From Cyclobacteriaceae bacterium (GTDB taxonomy: Bacteria; Bacteroidota; Bacteroidia; Cytophagales; Cyclobacteriaceae), in contig JAHCHY010000010.1 in assembly GCA_026129485.1 (NCBI GenBank), forward strand, positions 62,001 through 126,000: a DNA stretch of 64,000 nt, written 5' to 3'. The translations under genes and the position numbers were made by a program. Positions 8,556-17,602 of the stretch are shown here, one piece after another (the stretch's first letter is position 1; each line of letters opens with the position of its first letter). The notes under the pieces are model-generated. The model was not told where the DNA came from. It made no database searches and saw only the letters and a list, made by a program, of their open reading frames with translations.

Positions 8556-8563
8556 TACTTTTG
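8556..8563 (+). promoter_or_regulatory. putative -7 element abutting recG
   Basis: TACTTTTG fits TAnnTTTG and ends 4 bases before the only plausible recG start (GTG at 8568). If used, the transcript would begin at or next to the start codon. No good -33 box is visible. Confidence 0.4.
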
Positions 8564-8567
8564 AGTA

Positions 8568-10673
8568 GTGCCAACCTTCTTCCATACATCGCTCGAATTT
8601 CTGAAAGGCGTGGGGCCGCAGCGTGCGGCTTTGCTGCAAAAAGAGCTTGGCCTTTTTACATTTGGCGATCTTATTCAGTATTACCCCTTCAGGCATGAAG
8701 ACCGCACCCGGTTTTATAAAATAAAAGAAGTAGCGCAGACCATTGATGAGATCTCCACCGGCATACAGGTAAAAGGAACCATTAACGGTTTTCAAACCAT
8801 TGGTACCGGCTTTAAAAAACGGTTAACAGGAACGTTTAAAGATGAAACCGGGAGCATGGAGCTGGTCTGGTTTCAACGCATTAACTGGATATTAGATAAG
8901 ATCAAGCTCAATACGCCTTACATCATTTTTGGGAAGCCAAACCTGTTTGGTAATAAAATTTCCATTGCACATCCTGAAATAGAACCGATAACAACAGGTA
9001 ACGAAAGCCGGGGCTACTTACACCCGGTGTATAATGTTACCGAAAAGCTGAGGGCACGGCATTTGGACAGCAAGGTTATCTCGAAGCTTATGGCGGTGCT
9101 GTTGCCCCTGGCGCAAAATCACATTCGTGAAACGCTGCCGGCCGGTTTATTGAAACAGCACAACCTTGCAGATAAAAGAATGGCTTTGCAAAACATTCAT
9201 CTTCCGCAAAGCGAGGCGCTGTTAAACCAGGCGCGTTACCGGTTAAAGTTTGAAGAGCTGTTCTATATCCAGTTGCGCCTGATCAAAATGAAGCTGGTAC
9301 GGCAGGATAAGTTTAAGGGAATGGTGTTCAATGATACGGCTATTCTTACACAGTTCTATAAAGAGCATTTGCCTTTCGATTTAACCGAAGCGCAGAAGCG
9401 CGTGATCCGCGAAATCTATACCGATATGAAAAGCGGTAAGCAGATGAACCGCCTGCTGCAAGGCGATGTAGGAAGCGGCAAAACAATCGTGGCATTTATA
9501 TGCATGTTGCTGGCCGTGGGTGGAGGCGCACAGGCAACATTAATGGCCCCAACCGAAATACTGGCGCAGCAGCATTATGCCAACCTGAAAAAGTATGCTG
9601 ATAAAATGGGAATTGGCATTGCGCTGCTTACAGGTTCGGTAAAGAAAAGTCAGCGTAAGCCCATACACTACGCATTGGAAGACGGCTCGTTAAAAATATT
9701 GGTGGGCACACATGCCTTGCTGGAAGAAGGTGTGAAGTTTAACAAGCTCGGCCTCGCTATTATTGATGAGCAGCACCGGTTTGGCGTAGCGCAACGCTCC
9801 AAGCTATGGCAGAAGAATGCCACGGTTTTTCCCCATGTGCTGGTGATGACGGCCACACCCATTCCGCGCACGCTGGCCATGACGTTGTATGGCGATCTTG
9901 AAATATCAGTAATAGATGAATTGCCCAAAGGCCGCAAGCCTATTAAAACCACGCACCGGTATGATTCGCACCGGTTACAGGTAAATGGTTTTATAAAAAC
10001 ACAATTAGACAAAGGCCGGCAGGCTTATATCGTATATCCGTTAATCGATGAATCGGAGAAGTTAGACCTGAAACATTTGATGGATGGCTACGAAAGCATC
10101 AGCCGTGCGTTTCCGGATGTGCCCGTCAGCATTGTGCATGGCCAGATGAAGCCCGAAGCCAAAGATTACGAGATGGCCCGCTTTGTAAAAGGCGAAACCA
10201 AAATTATGGTAGCCACTACGGTAATCGAAGTAGGCGTAGATGTGCCCAATGCATCGGTAATGATTATTGAAAGTGCCGAACGTTTCGGGTTATCGCAACT
10301 GCACCAGCTACGAGGCCGTGTGGGTCGCGGAGCAGAGCAATCGTATTGCATTTTAATGACGGGCAATAAGCTCAGCGCTGATTCGCGTGTGCGCATTGAA
10401 ACGATGGTTAAAACCAACAACGGTTTTGAAATTTCCGAAACCGATTTAAAGCTGCGCGGCCCGGGCGACCTGATGGGCACACAGCAAAGCGGAGCGCTGG
10501 ATTTGCTGATTGCTGACCTGGGTAAAGACGGGGAGATTCTGAAAGTGGCACGTGAAGCGGCAACCGAAATTCTGCAAGCCGATCCAACGCTGGATAAACC
10601 CGAAAATCAGGTTGTACGCCAGCAGGTAGAATCGTTGAAGCGTACGGTAGTCAACTGGAGCCGGATAAGCTAA
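8568..10673 (+). CDS. recG: ATP-dependent DNA helicase RecG
   Basis: 701 residues. The start is GTG; a stop codon in the same frame lies just upstream (8562-8564), and the first residues (PTFFHTSLEFLKGVGPQRA) are the usual RecG beginning. The N-terminal wedge/OB domain spans about 60-160. Helicase motifs follow: GDVGSGKT (Walker A), DEQHRFG (motif II), MTATPIPRT (motif III), TTVIEVGVDVPNA and QLRGRVGRG (motif VI), then the GDLMGTQQSG tail. Known role: branch migration and fork regression in recombinational repair. Confidence 0.97.
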   Translation: MPTFFHTSLEFLKGVGPQRAALLQKELGLFTFGDLIQYYPFRHEDRTRFYKIKEVAQTIDEISTGIQVKGTINGFQTIGTGFKKRLTGTFKDETGSMELVWFQRINWILDKIKLNTPYIIFGKPNLFGNKISIAHPEIEPITTGNESRGYLHPVYNVTEKLRARHLDSKVISKLMAVLLPLAQNHIRETLPAGLLKQHNLADKRMALQNIHLPQSEALLNQARYRLKFEELFYIQLRLIKMKLVRQDKFKGMVFNDTAILTQFYKEHLPFDLTEAQKRVIREIYTDMKSGKQMNRLLQGDVGSGKTIVAFICMLLAVGGGAQATLMAPTEILAQQHYANLKKYADKMGIGIALLTGSVKKSQRKPIHYALEDGSLKILVGTHALLEEGVKFNKLGLAIIDEQHRFGVAQRSKLWQKNATVFPHVLVMTATPIPRTLAMTLYGDLEISVIDELPKGRKPIKTTHRYDSHRLQVNGFIKTQLDKGRQAYIVYPLIDESEKLDLKHLMDGYESISRAFPDVPVSIVHGQMKPEAKDYEMARFVKGETKIMVATTVIEVGVDVPNASVMIIESAERFGLSQLHQLRGRVGRGAEQSYCILMTGNKLSADSRVRIETMVKTNNGFEISETDLKLRGPGDLMGTQQSGALDLLIADLGKDGEILKVAREAATEILQADPTLDKPENQVVRQQVESLKRTVVNWSRIS

Positions 10674-10716
10674 AATACTTTTTATTTAAGGGGTAATACC
10701 TTTACTTTTAAAGGCT

Positions 10717-13236
10717 TTGTTCCCCATACGCCCACATCTGTGTTTTTTTGTGTTGTTGCTGGCATCGCATTTTTTGTATGCTCAAACCGGCACTTATTAC
10801 CTGTCGCATTTTACTCCGCCAGACGATCGCATAGATTTTCGTAGTCATTTCATGCTGCAGGACGAGCAGGGTGAGCTTTACTTCACCAACCGGCAGGGCA
10901 TTTTAGAGTTTGACGGAAAAAACTGGAACGAAGTATATATACCCGGAGCAGTAAATGCTGTTGCGACTTATGGCGCAGAAGTTTACGTAGCGGGTGTAGC
11001 CGGTGGAGGTAAGCTCAGGAAAAAATTTGAAGCCCACCGCACGTATGTCCAGCTTGTAGAAGGTAATTTTTCCGGGGTAGGCGTAACAGAAGAAGCTGTT
11101 TATTTTCTTGCTCTGGATAAGCTGGTTTCCTTTTCTGCACTAACCAACCAGCCGGCATGGACAATCCGTGCGGATAATTCATACGGAAAATTCCTGGCGC
11201 TTTATATAATCGATAACAACGTTTATTTGCGCACGGCAAACAGGGGATTGCAAAAGGTGCAGGATCAGAAGCTGGCTTCATCCGATCTTACTCCGGCCAA
11301 CCTTGTGTTTGCTGCACGTGCGGGTAACAGCTACTTGCTGGGTATGGATGACAATCGCGTGTTCATTCGTCAGGATAACCAAATGCGTGAATTGCAGCTT
11401 GCCGATACGGCATTTCTGGAGAAAAACATATTGGTGGCTGGCGCCTGGGTAAATGATAACCTGGTAGCATTGGGCACGCAGCGTGGCGGAGTGATTTTTA
11501 TTAACCCGGCAACCGGGGCTACCGAGCAGGTTGTGGACTATTACAGCGGCTTACCCGATAATGAAGTTTATGCTTTAATAGCCGATGGCAATCAGGGTGT
11601 ATGGGTTTCGCACGAATATGGATTTACGCGCATTGCTCCGCAAGTCCCGTTCCGGTCGTTCAATTATTTTCCCGGGTTAACCGGCAATTTGCTTTGTGCA
11701 CAAACGTATAAGGGAAAAGTTTTTGTAGGCACTACATTAGGGTTGTACCAGTTAACGGAAGGTACATTGGCTGAACCGGCTCAGCCTGTTGTAAGCGAAC
11801 CGCCAACTGGTCGTGGCCGCAGGGTAGCGCCAAAGCTTCCGCCACCTGCTCAGAAGGAAGCCGGGCCTGCAAGTTTTGTATATAAGCGCGTTGCCGGCAT
11901 AGAAGGCAAGGTTACCCAGCTAACCATCGTAAATAACAAATTGATTGCTGCCGGTGCGAACGGCTTGTTTGAAATAGAAGCGCTGACTTCCAACCCCATA
12001 TTAACCGATGCCGTGCGCACGGTTTTCTATTCCCCTTCTTTAAAAGAGCTGGTGGTAGGAACGGCAGGGCGAACGATTACATTGCTGCAAAGCTATACCG
12101 GCTGGCGTGAAACGCATTTGCTGGATTCTATTCCTGAGCCGATCAGCCATGCATTTGAAGATATACTGGAGAACGTATGGCTGTGCGGTAAATCACGCAT
12201 CTATAAAGTAGAAACAGTAGAGGGTGAGATAACGGACATTGAATCGATGTTGATCAACAATCCTTCGCAGGACGAAACCGTGGGCCTTGCATATGGCAAT
12301 GAAGTGTATGTAGCGGCATCGGGCCAGTTCAGCATTTACGATCGCAAGACGGCATTTGTAAAGTTTGATTCATTGCCCGGGCCGCGTAAATACTTTGCCT
12401 CAGGCGGATACTTCTGGTTTAATGACGGTACGCGCTGGCGCACGGTGGACAGGCGCGTGCAGGCGTTAAAGCTGGAGTGGCTGGGCCTGTTCCCTAACTT
12501 AAGATACCTGGCGCCTGATCAATCGGCAAACAGCTTATGGGTAATAACGGCTGCCAATGAGCTGTATCGTTTTTCAGGATCGGAAGCCGGTAAGAGCACA
12601 TCTTACCCCCTTTTTTTGCGCGAAATAAGAGGGCAGGACATCAGCCTCGCTGACCAGATTGAAGTAGAGCAGCATGAAGGCGCTATTGTCTTTGAATTTA
12701 TTCAACCGGCTTACCTCGGTTTAAACGCAACACAGTACCGGTACCAGGTTAAAGGACTCAGCCCGCAATGGTCGTCTTGGTCATCATCCAATAACGAGGT
12801 GGCTTTCTCTTATCTTCCGCCCGGCAAATACCAGTTGCTGGTACAGTCGCGCGATCTGTTAGGCAACGATTCAAAAGTAGAACAGATACCATTCAAGGTA
12901 TTGCCGCCTTACTGGAAACGCTGGTGGTTTTATGCACTTGAGTTTACCGTATTCAGCCTGCTGGTAGCCTTGTCGGTGCGGATGGGCCGGGCAAACTCAC
13001 GCTACCGGTTTGTAAGCCAGATTTTATCGCTGCTTACTATAGTGATGCTGGTGCAGTTTCTCGAAACAGCCATCAGCGGGTTAATCGGTATAAAAACTTC
13101 TCCTGTTATAGAATTTATCATCCAGGTAGCTGTGGCGCTGGCCATCTTCCCGGTAGAGATTTTTGCCCGCGATGCCATGATGAAATACGTGGAAGGCAAA
13201 TACCGGATCAGGAGAATCTGGGATAAAACCAAATAA
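10717..13236 (+). CDS. exported beta-propeller / Y_Y_Y sensor-like membrane protein
   Basis: 839 residues starting from TTG (no ATG or GTG in a suitable place). Signal peptide (LCFFVLLLASHFLYA), then propeller-like repeats of the two-component-regulator type, e.g. QDEQGELYFTNRQGILEFDG and DGNQGVWVSHEYGFTRI, to about residue 620. A Y_Y_Y domain follows (YRYQVKGLSPQWSSWSS...LPPGKYQLLVQS, near 675-735), then a membrane segment (WWFYALEFTVFSLLVALSV) and two or three further hydrophobic helices. It resembles the input half of hybrid two-component sensors but has no kinase, HTH or cyclase domain. Function unknown. Confidence 0.8.
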   Translation: MFPIRPHLCFFVLLLASHFLYAQTGTYYLSHFTPPDDRIDFRSHFMLQDEQGELYFTNRQGILEFDGKNWNEVYIPGAVNAVATYGAEVYVAGVAGGGKLRKKFEAHRTYVQLVEGNFSGVGVTEEAVYFLALDKLVSFSALTNQPAWTIRADNSYGKFLALYIIDNNVYLRTANRGLQKVQDQKLASSDLTPANLVFAARAGNSYLLGMDDNRVFIRQDNQMRELQLADTAFLEKNILVAGAWVNDNLVALGTQRGGVIFINPATGATEQVVDYYSGLPDNEVYALIADGNQGVWVSHEYGFTRIAPQVPFRSFNYFPGLTGNLLCAQTYKGKVFVGTTLGLYQLTEGTLAEPAQPVVSEPPTGRGRRVAPKLPPPAQKEAGPASFVYKRVAGIEGKVTQLTIVNNKLIAAGANGLFEIEALTSNPILTDAVRTVFYSPSLKELVVGTAGRTITLLQSYTGWRETHLLDSIPEPISHAFEDILENVWLCGKSRIYKVETVEGEITDIESMLINNPSQDETVGLAYGNEVYVAASGQFSIYDRKTAFVKFDSLPGPRKYFASGGYFWFNDGTRWRTVDRRVQALKLEWLGLFPNLRYLAPDQSANSLWVITAANELYRFSGSEAGKSTSYPLFLREIRGQDISLADQIEVEQHEGAIVFEFIQPAYLGLNATQYRYQVKGLSPQWSSWSSSNNEVAFSYLPPGKYQLLVQSRDLLGNDSKVEQIPFKVLPPYWKRWWFYALEFTVFSLLVALSVRMGRANSRYRFVSQILSLLTIVMLVQFLETAISGLIGIKTSPVIEFIIQVAVALAIFPVEIFARDAMMKYVEGKYRIRRIWDKTK

Positions 13237-13301
13237 CCCGGCAAGGCAGCCCTTTCGGGATTTTTAACTACCTTCACCCAATCACCAATCAACCTAATTT
13301 T

Positions 13302-14039
13302 ATGATGAGATTACTGTTCCTGTCTGTGGCTTTCCTGGCGTTTGGCTGTACTTCTGAAAAACCGAAAGAGCCGGCTTCGCTGGCAAACCAGAATCCTGCC
13401 GAAGAAGGCTTTGACCTGGCCGGGTCTGACCCTGCAGCCCTTCAGCTTGCCGATAGTGTGATGCATGCTTTGGGAGGGCGTGGAAACTGGGATAAAATCA
13501 GGTTTATTACCTGGAAATCGCAGGACGATCAGGTAACCTATTATTGGGATAAGCAGGAAAAACGCGCCCGCATTGAAGATGCAGGCGATGCTTCCATAAC
13601 GTTGATTAACCTTACCACAGGCGAAGCAAAAGCCTATGTAAATGGAACAGATGCGCCAGACAAAGCCGCACAAGCCAATGCAGCATTCTCACGGGCATCT
13701 TATGAGCTGGCCTTGCCGTTCCTTACCAAAAGCAAAGATTTTTCATTGCAGTATATGGGTGAAGATACATTGGCCCGGCAGCGTTATAACTCATTGGTAA
13801 TTTCGCTGAAAGATTCAACCGCAGGCAAATACAAGCTGTTTGTGGATAAGCACGAGAAGCTGGTTCGCTACTGGTCGTTTTACCCGGCAGCTTCAACTGC
13901 TGCAGCATTTGTGCTGCCGTTTGATAATTATCAAAAGCAGGGTGAAGTTCTGCTTTCGGGCAACCGCAGCAATGGCACCGGCCCTAAAGACATTAAAGTA
14001 GAAGCAGAATTGTCCGATCAACTATTTACTGCATTTTAA
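13302..14039 (+). CDS. outer-membrane-type lipoprotein, unknown function
   Basis: 245 residues with signal peptide and lipobox (LAFGC, Cys16). The body (from LADSVMHALGGRGNWDKIRFITWK) has the pattern of Bacteroidota lipoproteins that start with a 'quinoprotein alcohol dehydrogenase/LolA-like' half-barrel: alternating strands with WDKQEKRARIED and DSTAGKYKLFVDKHEKLVRYW. I do not recognise a defined function. First of a closely spaced run: 3 bp to the DinB gene, which overlaps the peptidase gene after it. Confidence 0.7.
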   Translation: MMRLLFLSVAFLAFGCTSEKPKEPASLANQNPAEEGFDLAGSDPAALQLADSVMHALGGRGNWDKIRFITWKSQDDQVTYYWDKQEKRARIEDAGDASITLINLTTGEAKAYVNGTDAPDKAAQANAAFSRASYELALPFLTKSKDFSLQYMGEDTLARQRYNSLVISLKDSTAGKYKLFVDKHEKLVRYWSFYPAASTAAAFVLPFDNYQKQGEVLLSGNRSNGTGPKDIKVEAELSDQLFTAF

Positions 14040-14042
14040 TGT

Positions 14043-14552
14043 ATGCTGCTTAACCTCGATACCATACCCCATTTTTATAAGAACTATGTAAAGCAGGTTG
14101 AAGAGTCTGACTTGTTACAGGCTTTACGCATTTCGGGACATCGCACGCTTGAATTGGTACACGCCATCCCCGATTCAAAGATCGATTACCGCTATGCTCC
14201 CGGCAAGTGGACGATACGCGAGGCGCTTTGCCACATGATCGATGCCGAACGCATATTTGCTTACCGCGCCTTAACCTTTGCACGAAACGATAAAACAGAG
14301 CTGCCCGGCTGGGAAGAAAATGATTATGCCCCGCAGGCCAATGCGCAGGGCAGAAGCATGCATAAGATTGCTGCCGAAATGGCGCACCTGCGATCAGCAA
14401 CCATTGATATGTTTGAGGGGTTTGCGCCTGAAATGTTAAGCCGCAAGGGTATAGCCAATAAAAACGAGCTGTCTGTAGTAGCGCTCGGGTTTATAATTGC
14501 CGGCCACGAAACACATCACTGTAATATTCTGAGAGAACGATACCTGAATTAA
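14043..14552 (+). CDS. DinB-family protein
   Basis: 169 residues forming the DinB four-helix bundle. Candidate metal-binding His residues are in CHMIDAER (near 72) and GHETHHCNIL (near 155-160), with the KWTIREALCH helix typical of the family. Members include metal-dependent thiol transferases, but most, including this one, have no assigned substrate. Starts 3 bp after the lipoprotein gene, and its stop overlaps the next start (TAATG), indicating an operon. Confidence 0.85.
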   Translation: MLLNLDTIPHFYKNYVKQVEESDLLQALRISGHRTLELVHAIPDSKIDYRYAPGKWTIREALCHMIDAERIFAYRALTFARNDKTELPGWEENDYAPQANAQGRSMHKIAAEMAHLRSATIDMFEGFAPEMLSRKGIANKNELSVVALGFIIAGHETHHCNILRERYLN

Positions 14553-15832
14553 TGAAGCCTTTTTATTTTGTTGTGCTGCTGGCGGCCGTGTGGGCCTGCT
14601 CTCCGCGTAGTTTAATTTTAAAAGATGTAAAGCAGTCTGAAGCCGACCTGCAAAACCATGTGGGCTTTACGTTGTACGATCCGCAGGCTAAAAAATTCCT
14701 GATCGAGCACCAGTCCGACAGGTATTTTACCCCGGCATCCAACACCAAGATTTTTACTTTTTATGCAGCGCTGAATATCCTGGGCGATTCGGCTGTTGCC
14801 TTGCGCTATCTGCCTTTGGGCGACTCGATGATTATCTGGGGTATGGGCGACCCTTCATTTCTTTACAAGAATACATATCAATCGGGTAAAACGTATGATT
14901 TCCTGCAGTCCTTTCCGGGAAAGATATATTTCTCAGGAGCAAATTTTTATAATAACGCGCTTGGCCCGGGCTGGGCATGGAGCGATTACGGCTCGTATTA
15001 CTCTGCCGAACGTTCAGCCATGCCTGTATATGGCAACTTAGTGGAGGTAATGAAAACAGGCGAAGCGTTTTCTACCATGCCGGCTTACTTTATGGAACAC
15101 TTTACCATCGCTAACCAGCAGCGCAACCGGGAAGAAGTAACCCGCGGGATGGATGATAACCAGCTTACCTATTTTACAGGGAGAGAAACAAGAGGCCGTT
15201 GGACCATCCCGTTTCGCAGCACCACCGATGTGGTGGTGGATTTATTAAGCGATACGCTTAAGCGCGAAATAGCAGAAGCGCCCATCCTGCTTTCAGCAGA
15301 AGCGAAAACTTTAAAGAGTGTTCCGGTGGATAGCCTGTATAAAGTAATGATGCAGGACAGCGATAACTTTATTGCCGAGCAACTGCTATTGCAGTGTGCA
15401 GGCGTGCTGAGCGATTCCTTAAGGCAGGAAATCGCCATTAAGTATGTAACCGAAAAGCTGCTGGCCGATCTGCCCGATAAGCCCCGGTGGGTAGATGGTT
15501 CCGGGCTTTCGCGATTTAATCTTTTTACGCCCCGGTCAATCGCGGTGCTGTGGGATAAAATCTATACGCTTGTTCCGCAAGAACGCCTTTTTGGTTTGCT
15601 GGCAGTCGGTGGCCAGAGCGGCACGATCAAAAGCTGGTACAAAAACGAAACCCCGTATATTTTTGGAAAAACCGGCACGTTAAGTAATAACCATATATTA
15701 AGCGGTTATGTGCGCACGCGCAAAGGCAAAGTGCTTATCTTCAGCTTAATGAATAATAACTACCTTGTCAACGCAAATGATGTGCGCAGACGCATGGAAA
15801 AAATACTGTTTACGGTTTACGATAAGTACTAA
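14552..15832 (+). CDS. dacB: D-alanyl-D-alanine carboxypeptidase/endopeptidase (PBP4 type, S13)
   Basis: 426 residues with a lipoprotein signal (VWAC). Penicillin-binding motifs are in order: SNTK (SxxK, near 60, catalytic Ser), SDN (near 270) and KTG (near 375), with the WVDGSGLSRFN segment typical of PBP4. Known role: trims or cleaves peptidoglycan stem peptides in the periplasm. Its overlap with the DinB gene and short gap to the GH3 gene suggest joint expression; a peptidase next to an N-acetylglucosaminidase fits wall recycling. Confidence 0.9.
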   Translation: MKPFYFVVLLAAVWACSPRSLILKDVKQSEADLQNHVGFTLYDPQAKKFLIEHQSDRYFTPASNTKIFTFYAALNILGDSAVALRYLPLGDSMIIWGMGDPSFLYKNTYQSGKTYDFLQSFPGKIYFSGANFYNNALGPGWAWSDYGSYYSAERSAMPVYGNLVEVMKTGEAFSTMPAYFMEHFTIANQQRNREEVTRGMDDNQLTYFTGRETRGRWTIPFRSTTDVVVDLLSDTLKREIAEAPILLSAEAKTLKSVPVDSLYKVMMQDSDNFIAEQLLLQCAGVLSDSLRQEIAIKYVTEKLLADLPDKPRWVDGSGLSRFNLFTPRSIAVLWDKIYTLVPQERLFGLLAVGGQSGTIKSWYKNETPYIFGKTGTLSNNHILSGYVRTRKGKVLIFSLMNNNYLVNANDVRRRMEKILFTVYDKY

Positions 15833-15838
15833 TACAGG

Positions 15839-17071
15839 ATGAAGCGAACATTTTTTATTGCACTACTCAGTGTTGTTGCATTTTCCGTTTCGGGACAGGC
15901 GCCCGATCTGCTGGATATTAAGATCGGGCAGATGATCTTGATTGGCATGCCGAAAGCCGAGGTCGATCTGCTGGTGCTGGATGAAGTAAGGAAAGGTAAA
16001 GTAGGAGCGCTTATATTCTTTGAAAAGAATATCCCCAATAAGCCCAATGCATTTGCTGCCGTTAAGAGCATGACATGGACGTATCAGAAAGCGGCATCTA
16101 TTCCCTTGTTTATCTGCATCGACCAGGAAGGAGGTAAAGTAAACCGGCTGAAAGAAAAGTATGGATTTACCAAATCGGTTACGGCCGCTTCGTTGGGTAA
16201 ATCCAGGTCGTTGGACTCCGTAGCTTTTTATGCGGAAGCCACTGCGGCAACGCTGGCTGGCCTGGGCTTTAATGTAAACTTTGCTCCCGTAGTGGATCTG
16301 GCCATTACACAGAACACCGTAATCTTTAAACCCGAACGGGCCTATTCTGCCCATGAAGATACCGTAGCCATGATGGCTGCGGAAGTAGTAAAGCAACATC
16401 GCAGGTTTGGCGTGATCACTTCACTTAAACATTTTCCGGGGCATGGCAGCTCAAAAGAAGATACGCACTTTGGTGTGGCGGATGTAACCAACACGTGGAA
16501 TGAGCGGGAATTAAAACCGTACAAGCAACTTATTGATAACGGGATGGCAGATGCAGTTATGTCTGCTCATATTGTAAACAAAAACCTCGATGCCAAAGGT
16601 TATCCGGGCACATTGTCAAAAGACATACTGGATGGTATTCTGCGCAAGCAGTTGGGGTTTAATGGTGTGGTGTTTTCAGATGATATGCAGATGCATGCCA
16701 TTTCCAAAAATTTCGGGTTGGAAGAATCCATTAAGCTGGCCATTAATGCCGGGGTAGATGTGCTCTGTTTTTCGAACAACATTGCAGGCAGCGATGAACG
16801 CACGGTTGATAAGGTTCATGCCATTATCAAAAAGCTGGTAGCCAGTGGCGAAATCAAGCCCGAGCGGATTGATGAATCGTTTCAGCGTATCGTGCAATTA
16901 AAATCACGAATCGGGAATAAAGATGTATCGGCCTATAAAGCAGAAATAGCCAAGTTGCAAAACCAGGTTAAGCTGCAGCAGGAAACCGTTGAGGTGAAGA
17001 TAAAAGAAGAGGTTAAGGATGAACCCAAAGAAGAGCCTGCATCCAAAAAGAAAAAACGCAAAAAAAGTTAA
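15839..17071 (+). CDS. GH3 glycosidase, beta-N-acetylhexosaminidase type (NagZ-like)
   Basis: 410 residues with signal peptide (FFIALLSVVAFSVSG). A single GH3 TIM barrel: CIDQEGGKVNRL (near 100), KHFPGHGSSKEDTHFG (near 200, the NagZ His loop) and VFSDDMQM (near 280, nucleophile Asp). The usual second GH3 domain is absent, as in NagZ. The last ~45 residues form a charged Lys/Glu coil ending KKKKRKKS. It would hydrolyse beta-GlcNAc linkages in peptidoglycan fragments; periplasmic location is inferred from the signal peptide. 6 bp from dacB upstream. Confidence 0.87.
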   Translation: MKRTFFIALLSVVAFSVSGQAPDLLDIKIGQMILIGMPKAEVDLLVLDEVRKGKVGALIFFEKNIPNKPNAFAAVKSMTWTYQKAASIPLFICIDQEGGKVNRLKEKYGFTKSVTAASLGKSRSLDSVAFYAEATAATLAGLGFNVNFAPVVDLAITQNTVIFKPERAYSAHEDTVAMMAAEVVKQHRRFGVITSLKHFPGHGSSKEDTHFGVADVTNTWNERELKPYKQLIDNGMADAVMSAHIVNKNLDAKGYPGTLSKDILDGILRKQLGFNGVVFSDDMQMHAISKNFGLEESIKLAINAGVDVLCFSNNIAGSDERTVDKVHAIIKKLVASGEIKPERIDESFQRIVQLKSRIGNKDVSAYKAEIAKLQNQVKLQQETVEVKIKEEVKDEPKEEPASKKKKRKKS

Positions 17072-17076
17072 TCGGT

Positions 17077-17319
17077 ATGAAATCAAACTTGTCAATGGTA
17101 GTGTTTGCCGTGCTGGCTTTAAGCGGTGTGATATTTGGATTGTACGAGCGATCCCGTGCGGCTAACCTGGAGATTGAGAAAGCAGAATTGGTTAAGGAAG
17201 TAGAAGAGCAACGGCAACGCGCGGAAGAGTTTCAGAAGATGGCTGCCCTGGCGCAGCAGGAGGCTGAAATACAACGCACCATCTGCGAAGAGCAGTTGAA
17301 AGATTGTAAATCGAAGTAA
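17077..17319 (+). CDS. small membrane-anchored coiled-coil protein 1
   Basis: 80 residues: one membrane helix (MVVFAVLALSGVIFGLY) followed by a charged heptad-rich helix (LEIEKAELVKEVEEQRQRAEEF) and two Cys near the end. No known domain. It is 5 bp after the GH3 gene and 1 bp before a gene of the same design, so the two look like a paralogous pair in one operon. An accessory or complex-forming role is inferred only from architecture. Confidence 0.7.
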   Translation: MKSNLSMVVFAVLALSGVIFGLYERSRAANLEIEKAELVKEVEEQRQRAEEFQKMAALAQQEAEIQRTICEEQLKDCKSK

Positions 17320-17320
17320 G

Positions 17321-17602
17321 ATGAAGATAAAACCGGCCTTGCTTGCGCTTCTTATTGGTGGATTTGGATTCATCACACTTGCGTCTGTTGTATATGCATT
17401 TGTGCAACATACCGAAGTAAATCGTCAGGCTTCAATAGCTATCGAAAATGAAATGATTGCGATTGAATGTGAACAGAAAGCAGATGAGTTGAACCAGCAA
17501 TTGAACAAACAAACTGAGCAATTACGACAAGCTTTAGAGGCTGTAACACAAAAGATGCACTTGTTAGAAGAACAGGCATCAAAATCTAAAAACAAAAAAT
17601 AA
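17321..17602 (+). CDS. small membrane-anchored coiled-coil protein 2
   Basis: 93 residues: membrane helix (LLALLIGGFGFITLASVVYAF), then a Gln/Glu/Lys-rich coiled coil (ECEQKADELNQQLNKQTEQL) and a basic end (KSKNKK). Same layout as the preceding gene. Its TAA overlaps the ATG of the amidohydrolase gene (TAATG), so translation is probably coupled. Function unknown. Confidence 0.7.
   Translation: MKIKPALLALLIGGFGFITLASVVYAFVQHTEVNRQASIAIENEMIAIECEQKADELNQQLNKQTEQLRQALEAVTQKMHLLEEQASKSKNKK

Noticed and set aside
14552-15832. Class C beta-lactamase instead of PBP4-type peptidase
   Set aside because: SxxK, SDN and KTG spacing and the WVDGSGLSR segment fit family S13 carboxypeptidases; no YxN motif of class C enzymes.
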